Positions 7,601 to 15,322 are shown, counted from the first letter of the stretch. The stretch: 28,509 bases of DNA from DASXTB01 sp036505615 (GCA_036505615.1 DASXTB010000076.1:1-28509), one strand, 5' to 3'. Notes: generated from the letters alone by a model not told the origin. A program made the numbers and translations.

Positions 7601-8087
7601 TCGTGAAGCCACTTGCATTGCGCGCGTCCGCACCGCGACTCCACTACAGTCGCTCACAACACTGAACGACCCGGCCTTTTTTGATGCGGCACGCGGGCTG
7701 GCAAATCGAATCGTTCGCTACCAAGGTCCGTTGTCAGTTGTCCGTGGTCAGTCGCGCGCTGCCCCGTCAATGCAGCGGGTGAGTGTAGGCGCCGCAAGCG
7801 GAGGCGGGCTGTCATCATCGGGTGCGGCGCGTGAGGTGGAGCAGCGCATATCTTATGCCTTCCGTCTCTGCGTGGCGCGTCGGCCCAGTGAAAGAGAGCT
7901 GGAGCGCCTGGCCGCCTACTTCGATCAGGAACTGGAACATTTTCGCCGGGATGCTCGCTCAGCGAAAGAGATTGCACTCAATGGAGATGTTAAGGCAATT
8001 GCAGGAGCCGACATCGCAGAGTTTGCAGCCTGGACAATGGTAGCCAATGTGCTCTTGAATTTGGATGAGACGGTGACCAAGGAGTGA
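4629..8087 (+). CDS. PSCyt1-DUF1549-DUF1553 exported cytochrome-type protein
   Basis: From the ATG at 4629 this is 1152 aa. A hydrophobic segment at about residues 65-87 (LPAFLVLAAGVCSFGAVAV) would export it. Domains in order are PSCyt1 (about 105-198) with a CYECH heme-binding motif at 118-122, DUF1549/PSCyt2 (about 247-460) with a second heme motif CARCH at 429-433, a variable middle, and DUF1553 (about 770-1150) with NPLVARVTVNRFWMQFFGRG. Such proteins are common in Planctomycetota and Acidobacteriota beside DUF1501 genes, as here; their reaction is not known. The start is uncertain because 4740-4805 is repeat-like, and a GTG at 4767 or the longer frame from TTG 4533 are alternatives. Word repeats lie in linkers at 5261-5295 and 7726-7752. 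Confidence 0.9.
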   Translation: MELIVSIVGSNEFESTVRPFLRQGSFEKSATALRTEGQESGRAESRVGERSGTLEARAPRIHFTSLIHLPAFLVLAAGVCSFGAVAVSETRPQGPPAEPQTIKVDFIRDIQPIFSSRCYECHGPEKQKAKLRLDSKQSAFQNGPLGPIIVPGKADDSQLYARVAGLQDLEQMPMGGAKLASEQIALIRDWINQGAEWPEASVSSPRNAGKEDAASAGHGDAAKVPEHWAYRRPVHYSPPAVKNSGWVRNPVDNFILAKLETEGLRPSLEASKETLIRRLSLDLVGLPPTPEEVDAFLSDKNPDAYEKLVDRLLASPHYGERWARPWLDLARYADTHGYEKDMRRRIWPYRDWLIQALNKDMPFDQFTVEQIAGDLLPNATPEQKVATGFNRNTMINEEGGVDAEEYRVAAVIDRVDTTASVWLGTTLACARCHNHKYDPFTQEEYYKFLAIFNNTEDEVEIFQRTERRASGPTVTLASPEYLSSHRKNLEDEIVRLQQVINTETPALQEAQAKWERDVMAAQVTWTILDPDAFASAAGATLTKLSDKSILAGGKTPEKDTYIVTASTDLRGITAVRLETLIDPSLPLRAAGRGESGDFVLTGFEVEAAPASALALSDAVADYTRKGSSIKDVLSGDPNKGWSVHPGSDESPSDHQAIFVLKEPAGSQQGTRLTIRLKQESQSPHSLIGRFRLAVTTASNPSRSIVIPVKLESALAVRGAQRTTEQQQAVSEYYRSIAPSLRPIRSRLTQARDLWRELTSPATLVMKDRAEPRRTHIMIRGNFLDKGKEVAPGLPAVLHPLRQGGPVNRLTLARWLIDKNNPLVARVTVNRFWMQFFGRGLLDTPEDFGTRSNPPTHPELLDWLATEFMQRNWSMKALQRLIVTSATYRQSSQVAPELLERDPYNKLLARGPRLRMEAEMIRDNALAIGGLLSGKMYGPSVFPPAPEGIWNVVYNDEKWQTSEGEDRYRRGIYTFWRRTAPYPTFVTFDAPSREATCIARVRTATPLQSLTTLNDPAFFDAARGLANRIVRYQGPLSVVRGQSRAAPSMQRVSVGAASGGGLSSSGAAREVEQRISYAFRLCVARRPSERELERLAAYFDQELEHFRRDARSAKEIALNGDVKAIAGADIAEFAAWTMVANVLLNLDETVTKE
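5261..5295 (+). repeat. Word repeat (GGACGCGGCGA) in the PSCyt1-DUF1549 linker
   Basis: Two exact GGACGCGGCGA words are joined by drifting GTGCGGGACACGG words. It encodes a low-complexity linker, EDAASAGHGDAAK, between the first heme domain and DUF1549. Confidence 0.7.
7726..7752 (+). repeat. Word repeat (GTCCGTTGTCAGTT) inside DUF1553
   Basis: Alternating words GTCCGTTGTCAGTTGTCCGT and GGTCAGT are read in frame as GPLSVVRGQS. They sit at the start of an unusually long, Ser/Gly/Ala-rich insert before the conserved ISYAFRLC helix. Confidence 0.75.
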
Positions 8088-8157
8088 TTTAAGAAGTGGG
8101 GGAGTGGAGAGTCCATGACCTATTTGCAGTTACTTTGGAAACAAGGAAACCCTGACA

Positions 8158-9609
8158 ATGACAATGCCAGATGAGGTTCTAAAGGAAATCACCCGCCGGC
8201 ATTTCTTCAAAAACAGCGGGCTGGGGATCGGGGCGATTGCCCTTTGTTCTCTCTTGAACGATAAGCTTTTTGCGACCGGCCCTCCCAAGACACCGGTCAA
8301 TCCGCTTGCTCCAAAGCCGCCTCACTTCGCGCCCAAAGCCAAGAACATTATTTACCTTTTCATGGCCGGCGCGCCGTCACAGCTCGATCTGTTTGACTAC
8401 AAACCGAAGCTTCAGGAAATGAACGAGAAGAACATCCCAGAGGAAATGATCCGAGGCGAGCGATTTGCGTTTATTAAGGGAATCCCGCAGCTCCTTGGAT
8501 CGCCCTATACGTTTCGAAAATACGGCCAGTCGGGATTGGAAGTTTCCAGCCTGCTGCCTCACCTGGCCGAAGTGGCTGACCAGATCACCATCATACGATC
8601 GATGTACACCGACCAGTTCAATCACGCTCCAGCGCAGATCTTCATGAATACGGGCCATCAGTTGATCGGCAGGCCGAGCATGGGGTCTTGGTTGACCTAC
8701 GGATTGGGAAGTGAGAACAGCGAACTGCCCGGTTTCGTTGTCTTGGTTTCCGGCAAGCAGCCCGACGGCGGCAAGTCTTGCTGGAGTTGCGGATTTCTCC
8801 CGACCGTCTATCAGGGTGTTGAATTCCGATCGCAGGGAGACCCCGTGTTGTTCGTCTCTAATCCGAAGGGGGTAGACGCGAGTGCCCGGAGACGATCGCT
8901 CGATGTTATTAGAGATCTTGACCAGATGCGGCTGGAGAGCGCCGGCGACCCGGAAATCGCTACCAGAATTGCGTCTTACGAGATGGCCTATCGAATGCAA
9001 TCCAGCGTGCCTGAGCTGGCCGATATCTCCAAGGAGCCCGACTCCATTCACAGGATGTATGGAACCGAGCCGCGCAAAGTTTCTTTCGCCAATAACTGCC
9101 TGCTGGCGCGCCGCCTGGTGGAACGCGGTGTTCGTTTCGTCCAGCTTTACCATTGGGGATGGGACAGCCACGGGACAAGCAAAGGCGATGACATAGTCCA
9201 TTCGCTGCCCGAACGCTGCCGCGAAACTGACAGAGCCACCGCCGCGCTCATCAAAGACCTCAAACAGCGGGGCTTGCTCGATAACACACTGGTCGTTTGG
9301 GGCGGTGAGTTCGGACGGACTCCTATGAACGAGAAGCGGAATAATTCTACCTTCCTCGGGCGCGACCACCACCCGAGGGCATTCTCGATGTGGCTGGCGG
9401 GAGGCGGAATAAAACGAGGCGCCACGGTGGGCGCCACCGACGAGCTCGGCTACAACGCCGTCACGGACCGGATTCATGTCCACGACCTGCACGCCACCAT
9501 CCTCTACCTGATGGGTCTGGACCACACCAAGCTCACCTACCGTTTTCAGGGCCGGGAGTTCCGCCTGACCGATGTTGAGGGAAATGTGGTGAAGAAGCTC
9601 TTGGCCTAG
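8158..9609 (+). CDS. DUF1501 protein (sulfatase-like fold), Tat signal
   Basis: The 483-aa protein opens with a Tat-like signal: TRRHFFKNSGLGIGAIALCS at about residues 12-31. The DUF1501 hallmarks follow: IIYLFMAGAPSQLDLFDYKP near 65-80, NHAPAQIFMNTGHQ near 160, QLYHWGWDSHG near 335, and VVWGGEFGRTPMNE near 380 with GRDHHPRAFSMWLAGGG shortly after. DUF1501 resembles the alkaline phosphatase/sulfatase superfamily, and the Asp, His and Glu residues in those motifs may hold metal, but no substrate is established. It follows the DUF1549/DUF1553 gene by 70 bases on the same strand, the usual partnership, and is probably co-transcribed. AAGGAAA lies about nine bases before ATG 8158. The in-frame ATG at 8164 is a close alternative. 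Confidence 0.92.
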   Translation: MTMPDEVLKEITRRHFFKNSGLGIGAIALCSLLNDKLFATGPPKTPVNPLAPKPPHFAPKAKNIIYLFMAGAPSQLDLFDYKPKLQEMNEKNIPEEMIRGERFAFIKGIPQLLGSPYTFRKYGQSGLEVSSLLPHLAEVADQITIIRSMYTDQFNHAPAQIFMNTGHQLIGRPSMGSWLTYGLGSENSELPGFVVLVSGKQPDGGKSCWSCGFLPTVYQGVEFRSQGDPVLFVSNPKGVDASARRRSLDVIRDLDQMRLESAGDPEIATRIASYEMAYRMQSSVPELADISKEPDSIHRMYGTEPRKVSFANNCLLARRLVERGVRFVQLYHWGWDSHGTSKGDDIVHSLPERCRETDRATAALIKDLKQRGLLDNTLVVWGGEFGRTPMNEKRNNSTFLGRDHHPRAFSMWLAGGGIKRGATVGATDELGYNAVTDRIHVHDLHATILYLMGLDHTKLTYRFQGREFRLTDVEGNVVKKLLA

Positions 9610-9715
9610 GCTTGCCCTAAGGGTTTCTAAGTAATTCCCCTTCTGAATCTCCAAATCCTGCCTAATTGCGCTAACCCCGCAACGAATATTAATTAATTAG
9701 CGAGGCACGAGAGAG

Positions 9716-10552
9716 ATGTCTTCCTGGGCAGCATCCTACTTTACAACGCGTCGAAGAGATAATCAGCCAATCCACAGCGGTCGCGCTTTACGGCCCTTCA
9801 GCCCATTCTTCTTGTCTGCTCTTTTCTTGTTTGCCATAGTAGATCGGACTAGCGCCGCCGAGAATGCCTCTACTTCTTGCCCCAGATCCTCTTCGCTCGA
9901 GCAATTAGTCTCACGCATGGAAGCCAACAGCCGGCTGCGGGAGCGTTCGCTCGCCGGCTACACAGGAATGCGCACCTATCGCGCCGCTAACGGCGATGAC
10001 GACGACCGAAAGGCCGAGATGCAGGTAAGGGTTGTCTACGCCAGTCCATCCACCAAGGACTTCATGATCCTTTCTGAAGAAGGATCCGGATTTATTCGCG
10101 ACAGAGTGTTCAAGAAGGCGATGGAGACAGAAAAAGAGGCTCAACACCCGGAGTCAAAACGGCGCTCGGCGCTTACCACCGACAACTACGATTTCACCTT
10201 GGTTGGTACGGAGAAGGTCCGAGGCCGCCACTGCTACATGGTGGAGATCCGGCCCAAGCGAAAGGATAAGTTTTTGGTTCGTGGCTACGCCTGGATTGAT
10301 TCATTGGATTTTGCCGTGGTGCGAATCGAGGGCGAACTTGTCAAACCTCCTTCGTTCATGACCAGGAAGGTACAGATTGTCCGCGACTATGCAAAGGTCG
10401 GAGACTTCTGGCTGCCGCAGAAGGATGTATCCACCAGCCAGTTGTTACTGTTTGGAAAATCGACGATGACGGTCCATTATTACGACTACATTATTAAGGG
10501 TCGGGAACCCGTCACAGCCTCGGCAGGATCAGTTTCGGCATCGTTGAAGTAG
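9716..10552 (+). CDS. LolA-like outer-membrane lipoprotein-sorting family protein
   Basis: The 278-aa protein has a signal peptide at about residues 27-47 (PFFLSALFLFAIVDRTSAA). The mature part starts with LEQLVSRMEANSRLRERSLAGYTGMRTY, the helix plus first strand seen in LolA/LolB-like half-barrels. It continues with alternating strands such as YDFTLVGTEKVRGRHCYMVEIRPKRKDKF, GYAWIDSLDFAVVRIEGEL and VGDFWLPQKDVSTSQLLLFGKS. These proteins bind lipid-like ligands in the periplasm; the ligand here cannot be told. GAGG lies ten bases before the ATG (9716). An AT-rich stretch (9685-9700) may hold its promoter. It stands 106 bases after the DUF1501 gene and may be a separate unit. Confidence 0.75.
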   Translation: MSSWAASYFTTRRRDNQPIHSGRALRPFSPFFLSALFLFAIVDRTSAAENASTSCPRSSSLEQLVSRMEANSRLRERSLAGYTGMRTYRAANGDDDDRKAEMQVRVVYASPSTKDFMILSEEGSGFIRDRVFKKAMETEKEAQHPESKRRSALTTDNYDFTLVGTEKVRGRHCYMVEIRPKRKDKFLVRGYAWIDSLDFAVVRIEGELVKPPSFMTRKVQIVRDYAKVGDFWLPQKDVSTSQLLLFGKSTMTVHYYDYIIKGREPVTASAGSVSASLK

Positions 10553-10564
10553 ATGCACAATAAA

Positions 10565-10760
10565 ACCACGGGGAACACTGGGAACACGGGGCTTTATGAT
10601 TTCCCGTGAATAAGAGATGTTGACTTCGACGACCCGTTGGTTCCAGTGACACGAACTTGTCACATCTTGTTTTTCTAGCAAGATTCTTAAACCGAAGACG
10701 GATGACCGATGACTAATCACGTTTTGGTTGCGGCCTGAGAGCCATGCCGTGTTCCCCGTG
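10565..10760. repeat. Word repeats in the gap between the LolA-like and TPR genes
   Basis: A CACGGGGAACACTGGGAACACGGGG-type run (10565-10591) is matched by an inverted CCGTGTTCCCCGTGTT at 10747-10762. Between them lies another word run, GAAGACGGATGACCGATGAC (10694-10713). The stretch separates two convergent genes. No U-tailed terminator is seen. Confidence 0.6.
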
Positions 10761-10768
10761 TTTCATCT

Positions 10769-12682
10769 TCAGGGATGCATTCGTTGCGCAGCTTGTTCCA
10801 TGAGCCGTTTGGCCGGGTGATAGCCGGCCCGGGCTGAGCGGTTTAGCAGATTCCAGCCTTCTTCAGAGCTGTTTCTTCGCAGGTACAGGACACCCAAATT
10901 GTAAAGAATCTCGGGTGTTTCTTTTCCTCTTTGCAGCGCTTTCTGAAAAGCCAGCTCCGCCTCCGCAAAGCGCTCCAGGCGGCTGTAACAGAGACCCAAC
11001 TGGCAGTAAGCCAGCGCCCGATCGAAATTGCCTTCATTGCCAAAAGCTGCCTCCCCTGCATCGCTTTTGACAGAACGATCCGACGCTACTACCCTTCGTT
11101 CGCCCAGCAGTGCTTCCCATTCTGAAGCCGCTTCCCGGTAGCGCGAGAGCTGCGACAAAGCGATCGCAAGATTCGCTCGCGCCCACACAGCTTGTGGATT
11201 TCCAATCAGCCCGGTTCGATAATCACGGATGGCGCCCGCCAGATCGCCGAGCCGCTGGCGGCAATAGGCGGCGCTCAGGAAATACGAGGCTTCCAGGCCG
11301 TCTTCCGCAGTGAGATCAGTGAAAGCCTTCAAGGCTGCTTTCAAATTCTCATTCTCGAGAAGGTGGAAAGCGTATTCCAGCTTTATTTCCCGGATTTCCC
11401 TCCGGATACCGCCGCTCGGCGGTTCAAACTGGCTCGCCTTGTCCAGGTAAGCCAGCGCCTCGTCTCTCTTCCCTTCCGCCCTGAGGCAAAAGCTGATCAA
11501 TCTTAGGAGCGCCGGGTTCAAAGGCATCCGAGCCTCCGCCTTCTTGAATTCAGCCAACGCCGCGGTCCAGCTCTCTTGCACCAGGTTGCGGTAGCCTTCA
11601 ACGAGCGCTTGGTTGGGACTTTCCTGATGGAGCCTTTTGAGAAGTTCGGCTGCCGCCGCAAGCGATCCCTGTTTAAGCTGAAGCCACGCTCCCTCCTCGA
11701 TGGCTGAACTCTCGGAAGGATTTCGTTCCAGAACTCTAAGATACAATTCCAGCGCCTTCTTCTCTTCCCCCAGCCTGCGGTAAAGCCCGGCAAGAAAAAT
11801 CATGCCGGTAATAAATTCCGGATTGCGCGCCAGCACAGATTCCATGTGTCGCGCAGCTTCCGTTCTCAGTCCGCGGGAAGCCTGCGCCACCGCTCCTGCA
11901 TATTCCTGGAAAGCCTGGAGCAATTGACGATTTCGAGCAGCTTCTTTTTCGGCTAGTGTCTTCAATCCGAGCCTGCTGTAAACCTGCGAAAGCTGCGCGT
12001 GGTAAAGAGGATTTTCCGCATCCAATTGCGAGGCCTGCTCGAAGTATTCCACAGCCTGGTTGAAACGTCCCTCCAGCTTTTGTTTTTCTCCCAGCCGGAA
12101 TAATAGCTGTGGGTCTCGAGGAGCAAGCCGGCGCGCGGTTCTCAATTGCTGGTACGATTCCTGCGATTCCCCCTTTTGATCCAGCAGCAGAGCATAGAAA
12201 TCACGGTAGGCGGGCTCGGTCGGATTGAGATCGACGGCCTGCTGAGCGGCATTGAGGGCTTCTTTCAGTTCGCCGTTGAGGAAGAAGGCGAAAGCCAAGC
12301 GGTAGCAGGATTCGCCGTCGCCGGGCCGGAGCCCGAGGGATTTTCGGAAAAACTGAACTGCCGCTGGAAACTGGCCCAGTCGAAGCTTGACTTCTCCCAG
12401 GTCTCTGACAATCTCAGCATTGTCAGGATCCAGTGCCGAGGCTCGAGCCAGCAAGACTTGCGCCGGAGAAACCTGGCCCGAGCGCACCAGCAGCCCTCCC
12501 AACTGCGCCAGCAAGCCGGCATCGTCCGGATAGCTGCCAAGGCCTTTTTGCAGGATTTGGATTGCCTCATTCCACTGATAACTTCTCACTAGTGTCGAAG
12601 CCTGACGCCTGTACTCATCGATGCTCTGCGCGCGAGACCACGAAGAGGCCAAGAGGCAGACTAAGACGACCCGGGAAATCAT
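10769..12682 (-). CDS. Exported tetratricopeptide-repeat protein
   Basis: From the ATG at 12682 this is 637 aa. It has a short signal peptide (MISRVVLVCLLASSWSRAQS) followed by about 15 TPR units of 34 residues. Clear examples are DAGLLAQLGGLLVRSGQVSPA, DAENPLYHAQLSQVYSRLG and PEILYNLGVLYLRRNSSEEG. TPR superhelices bind other proteins; this one would act in the periplasm or on the surface. The frame stays open to 12952, but those 90 codons run through the inverted MITE copy and look non-coding. A perfect TATAAT (12694-12689) ends six bases before the ATG, which suggests a leaderless transcript. No partner gene is adjacent. The last residues, RLMEQAAQRMHP, close the final helix normally. Confidence 0.9.
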   Translation of the reverse strand: MISRVVLVCLLASSWSRAQSIDEYRRQASTLVRSYQWNEAIQILQKGLGSYPDDAGLLAQLGGLLVRSGQVSPAQVLLARASALDPDNAEIVRDLGEVKLRLGQFPAAVQFFRKSLGLRPGDGESCYRLAFAFFLNGELKEALNAAQQAVDLNPTEPAYRDFYALLLDQKGESQESYQQLRTARRLAPRDPQLLFRLGEKQKLEGRFNQAVEYFEQASQLDAENPLYHAQLSQVYSRLGLKTLAEKEAARNRQLLQAFQEYAGAVAQASRGLRTEAARHMESVLARNPEFITGMIFLAGLYRRLGEEKKALELYLRVLERNPSESSAIEEGAWLQLKQGSLAAAAELLKRLHQESPNQALVEGYRNLVQESWTAALAEFKKAEARMPLNPALLRLISFCLRAEGKRDEALAYLDKASQFEPPSGGIRREIREIKLEYAFHLLENENLKAALKAFTDLTAEDGLEASYFLSAAYCRQRLGDLAGAIRDYRTGLIGNPQAVWARANLAIALSQLSRYREAASEWEALLGERRVVASDRSVKSDAGEAAFGNEGNFDRALAYCQLGLCYSRLERFAEAELAFQKALQRGKETPEILYNLGVLYLRRNSSEEGWNLLNRSARAGYHPAKRLMEQAAQRMHP

Positions 12683-12688
12683 CAGAAG

Positions 12689-12694
12689 ATTATA
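12689..12694 (-). promoter_or_regulatory. -10 box of the TPR gene, predicted leaderless
   Basis: A perfect minus-strand TATAAT lies six bases from the ATG at 12682, so transcription should begin at or within a base of the start codon. No Shine-Dalgarno sequence fits in between. A convincing -35 box is not visible. Confidence 0.5.
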
Positions 12695-12711
12695 GGGCTG
12701 GCAGCCTGCAT

Positions 12712-12976
12712 TTTGACAGTGCCGTCCCAGAGGGACGGCCCGAAAATAGCCCAGCACTTCAGTGCTGGGATTTAGATTAAAAGCAACCCAGGCCTCTCTA
12801 AAACAGTCCCGTAGGGACGGCTGATTCAGTCGTCCCCACGGGACTGCTATCCAAATGGTGTGTGGTTGTCTTCTATTCCCAGCAGTAAACTGCTGGGCTA
12901 TTATCACGCTGTCCCTGCGGGACAGAAACTGCGTTACCGTTTTCCCTGGCAAAAATTTGTGAATAATCCGGGGTAA
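12712..12976. mobile_element. Inverted, end-truncated copy of the five-hairpin element
   Basis: This is the reverse complement of 1891-2196. Hairpins lie at 12722-12738, 12750-12769, arms 12805-12819/12831-12845, 12878-12897 and 12909-12925, with 32, 35 and 11-base spacings mirroring the first copy. The end at 12976 (GGGGTAA) is preserved. The end next to the TPR gene lacks the TATTCAC terminal repeat. Confidence 0.75.
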
Positions 12977-13118
12977 GGGCAGGAGTAGGAAGAAATAGAG
13001 GATCTGAGCGCCGAAGGCGCGCCATCAAGCAGGGATCGAATACCGCGCCTTCGGCGCTCCGGTTCTTTTTGATTCATGATTCCGGCCGGGCCTACGCAAT
13101 GGCGGCCCTTCAGGCCTC
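12977..13118. mobile_element. Partial copy of the outer MITE with an uninterrupted inner site
   Basis: It carries the exact 16-base inverted repeat (13006-13021 and 13044-13059), the following T-rich run and one 35-base end (13084-13118; 33 of 35 bases match the end at 2197-2231). At 13082-13090 the sequence reads CCGGCCGGG without the inner element, so this is the empty form of the site filled at 1891-2196. Its left terminal repeat is missing. Confidence 0.65.
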
Positions 13119-13321
13119 AGGCTACAAGTTATTTTTTGGAGAACTATCAGGCCGTCTCAGCTGGGCAGCGGGTAGAGACAGGCCTCAGGCTGTCTCCCCG
13201 ATCATCCTTTTTTTCGCAAAATCCATCCTTGCTTGCGCTCACGCCGGGATGCAATAAATCCTGTGCCACCTGCTTTTCGCTTTGCGCGTGTAAGAAACCG
13301 ACATACGATAACCCTCCCTTC
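13119..13321. other. Intergenic stretch with a degenerate hairpin
   Basis: A GAGACAG/CTGTCTC hairpin (13175-13196) resembles the GAGACGGCC family and is followed twelve bases later by a T7 run (13208-13214). No gene is seen here. The frame that continues upstream from the small Cys protein has no family resemblance and runs through repeat sequence. Confidence 0.4.
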
Positions 13322-13534
13322 ATGCGAGACACCGCCCGCTATCTGGCTGCCACGCCGCTGGGAAACCAGACACACTGGCACGCGTGCCCGCGCGTTGATC
13401 GAGCCAGCGGCGAGGTTGACGGCAACAAGACCCTTTGCGGGCTGAGGGCAGATCCCCGAGAATGGATTTACTCGGCCAAATACGAAATTACTTGCCCGCT
13501 CTGCGTCGCGCGGATGAAGGAGGGGCCAACCTAA
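13322..13534 (+). CDS. Small cysteine-rich, probably zinc-binding protein
   Basis: From the ATG at 13322 this is 70 aa with THWHACPR (His20, Cys22), TLCGL (Cys39) and EITCPLC (Cys58, Cys61). The CPxC pair plus two upstream Cys/His ligands suggests a zinc ribbon, but the family is not recognised. There is no signal peptide, so it should be cytoplasmic. The longer open frame from 13076 includes repeat DNA and is less credible. No clear ribosome site precedes the ATG. It lies 76 bases before the Fsr-type exporter, whose own promoter lies between them. It could be a very small regulator or an orphan fragment. Confidence 0.55.
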   Translation: MRDTARYLAATPLGNQTHWHACPRVDRASGEVDGNKTLCGLRADPREWIYSAKYEITCPLCVARMKEGPT

Positions 13535-13561
13535 GCGGTACCCAAGCGCCTTTCCGGATTG

Positions 13562-13590
13562 TCGACATTCCATCGACGATCGACTAGAAT
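13562..13590 (+). promoter_or_regulatory. Sigma70-type promoter of the Fsr-like exporter
   Basis: TCGACA (13562-13567, five of six to consensus), 17 bp, then TAGAAT (13585-13590). The start would fall near 13597, giving a leader of about 14 bases with no Shine-Dalgarno sequence. GTCGAC at 13561 and ATCGAC at 13572 and 13579 repeat through the -35 and spacer, a possible regulator site. Confidence 0.5.
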
Positions 13591-13610
13591 TTCGTTTTTT
13601 TGCCTTAGAT

Positions 13611-14801
13611 ATGAGAATCAACAAATCCGTGCTGGCGCTTGCGGCCGGACATTTTCTGATCGACAACTACTCGAGCATGCTCGGCGCCTTCCTGCCTTTC
13701 CTGCACGAGCAATTGAAGCTCTCCATGGCCCAAGCGGGTCTTCTCGGCGGGGCGCTCACATTTTCCAGCTCGCTGATGCAACCTCTGTATGGTCTTCTGG
13801 CGGACCGTTTTCAAAGCAAGATTTTTGCCGCCCTGGCCCCTGCGATTGCTGGAGTATTTATCGCTTCGCTGGGATTGGCTCCTAATTTTTCTGCATTGCT
13901 GATCCTTCTCGTGCTGGGCGGTGTGGGCATCGCGGCCTTCCATCCTCAGGGGGCGGCTATCACCTCAGAGGTGTCCGGGCGCGACCAGGGGTATCAAATG
14001 TCGGTGTTCATCACCGGAGGAATGATCGGCTATGCTTTCGGCCCAATCTTCATCACCCTGGTCATCACACTTGCCGGCCTGCATCACAGTTATTGGGCGG
14101 CGTTGCCGGGAGTAGCAGTCAGCGCGTATTTGCTTTTGAACGGTCCTTCACCAAGAAGAGTCGAGGCGCATTCACGCCGCCTGCGGTTTACACAACAGCT
14201 ACGCAGCAAGCTCAGGCCGCTGCTGTTGCTGTACTTCCTGGTAGTGATCCGTTCAGCCATCCAAATAGTATTTGTTTCTTTTCTTCCTCTCTACCTCACC
14301 ACGCGTGGATACAGCGCGGCCCAGGGAAGCCAGATGCTCACGGCATTCCTGCTGGCAGGGGGAAGCGCGGGCTTTGTGGGAGGGGTCCTAGCCGACCGCT
14401 TCGGCGGCAAGACAATTATCGCGCTTTCCATGCTGGGGTGTCTTCCCTTTCTACTGGGATTTCTGTGGACAAAGGGTCCGCTGGCGCTGCTGCTGTGTGT
14501 GGCAGGCGGAGCATTCCTGTTGTTCACCACTCCGGTGAATATCGTCATGGCCCAGAAGCTGGTCCCGGAAGGAGCGAGCACCGTGTCAGCGTTGATGATG
14601 GGCTTTGCCTGGGGCATAGGCGGTTTGTTTGTCCCTCTGACCGGGCTGTGCAGTGATTTCTTTGGCATGCAGGCAACTATGGCTTCAATAGTGCTGCTGG
14701 CGATCCCCGGCCTGATCTTATCGCTGGCGCTGCCGCCCAATTTGGAGACCACCGGCCAAGCGCCTCACCTCGAAGCCATCAGCGAGCTTCCTTCCTCGTA
14801 G
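13611..14801 (+). CDS. fsr: MFS exporter of the fosmidomycin-resistance (Fsr) type
   Basis: The 396-aa protein has the N-terminal signature of Fsr-like major facilitator proteins, LAAGHFLIDNYSSMLGAFLPFL, followed by a motif-A-like loop, GLLADRFQSK (near 62-71), and a second one, GGVLADRFGGKT (near 258-269), at the start of the second half. Twelve hydrophobic helices can be counted. Such pumps export small drugs using the proton gradient; fosmidomycin is the named substrate of the E. coli member, but the substrate here is not known. ATG 13611 is chosen because the first helix begins directly after it and a good promoter lies 20 bases before it. The C-terminal tail after the last helix is short. 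Confidence 0.88.
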   Translation: MRINKSVLALAAGHFLIDNYSSMLGAFLPFLHEQLKLSMAQAGLLGGALTFSSSLMQPLYGLLADRFQSKIFAALAPAIAGVFIASLGLAPNFSALLILLVLGGVGIAAFHPQGAAITSEVSGRDQGYQMSVFITGGMIGYAFGPIFITLVITLAGLHHSYWAALPGVAVSAYLLLNGPSPRRVEAHSRRLRFTQQLRSKLRPLLLLYFLVVIRSAIQIVFVSFLPLYLTTRGYSAAQGSQMLTAFLLAGGSAGFVGGVLADRFGGKTIIALSMLGCLPFLLGFLWTKGPLALLLCVAGGAFLLFTTPVNIVMAQKLVPEGASTVSALMMGFAWGIGGLFVPLTGLCSDFFGMQATMASIVLLAIPGLILSLALPPNLETTGQAPHLEAISELPSS

Positions 14802-14998
14802 CCTGGATTGCAGAAGCCGGCAATGCTGATGCGCCGCGCCCTTCCGGCCGCGGCTGTGGCTGCACGATCGGCTCTAGGGTTGTGCTCGGCAACCCTTGGA
14901 CCGCAACCTTCGTAAAAAAACTGGCCGGCAAAGCGACGGCCTGTTAGTATTTATTTGTTCGATTTTATCCAACTCACAATTCAGACAAGGGGTAAACC

Positions 14999-15322
14999 AT
15001 GAAAAAGCTAAGTGTCCTGTGTCTAATATTCTTCGTTTTCTCACTCGCGGCGTTGTACGCGGGAGAGTGGACCGGTTACATCGCCGACGCGGGCTGTGCC
15101 GGCAAGGATGTCAGCAAGGCCGGCGGTTCCGGGCATTCGGATTGCTCTAAGAGGTGTATTGGCAAGGGCGCTGCGGCGGTTTTAGTTGCAGACGGGAAAG
15201 TGTACAAGCTGGACAGCCAGGATGAGGCAAAAAAATTCGCAGGGGAGAAAGTCATGCTGAAGGGTACCGCCAGCGATGACGGCTCCATTAAGGTCGAAAG
15301 CATCACCAAGGCCGAGAATTAG
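14999..15322 (+). CDS. Small secreted Cys-containing protein (DUF5818-like)
   Basis: The 107-aa protein has a clear Sec signal, MKKLSVLCLIFFVFSLAALYAGEW, cut near residue 21. The mature part reads WTGYIADAGCAGKD, then HSDCSKRCIGKGAAAVLVADGKVYKLDSQDEAKKFAGEKVMLKGT, ending in beta strands (IKVESITKAE). The Gx(I)xDAxC ... C..xC...GA.xV pattern recurs in small secreted proteins of Acidobacteriota that I believe are called DUF5818; function is unknown. The three cysteines after the signal could bind a metal. AAGGGG lies eight bases before the ATG. It stands between two unrelated genes, with an AGGGTTG/CAACCCT hairpin at 14876-14896 upstream. Confidence 0.75.
   Translation: MKKLSVLCLIFFVFSLAALYAGEWTGYIADAGCAGKDVSKAGGSGHSDCSKRCIGKGAAAVLVADGKVYKLDSQDEAKKFAGEKVMLKGTASDDGSIKVESITKAEN

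Noticed and set aside
8377..9654. 425-aa open frame on the minus strand
   Set aside because: It is antisense to the clear DUF1501 gene. It has no recognisable motif and results from GC-rich codon bias.
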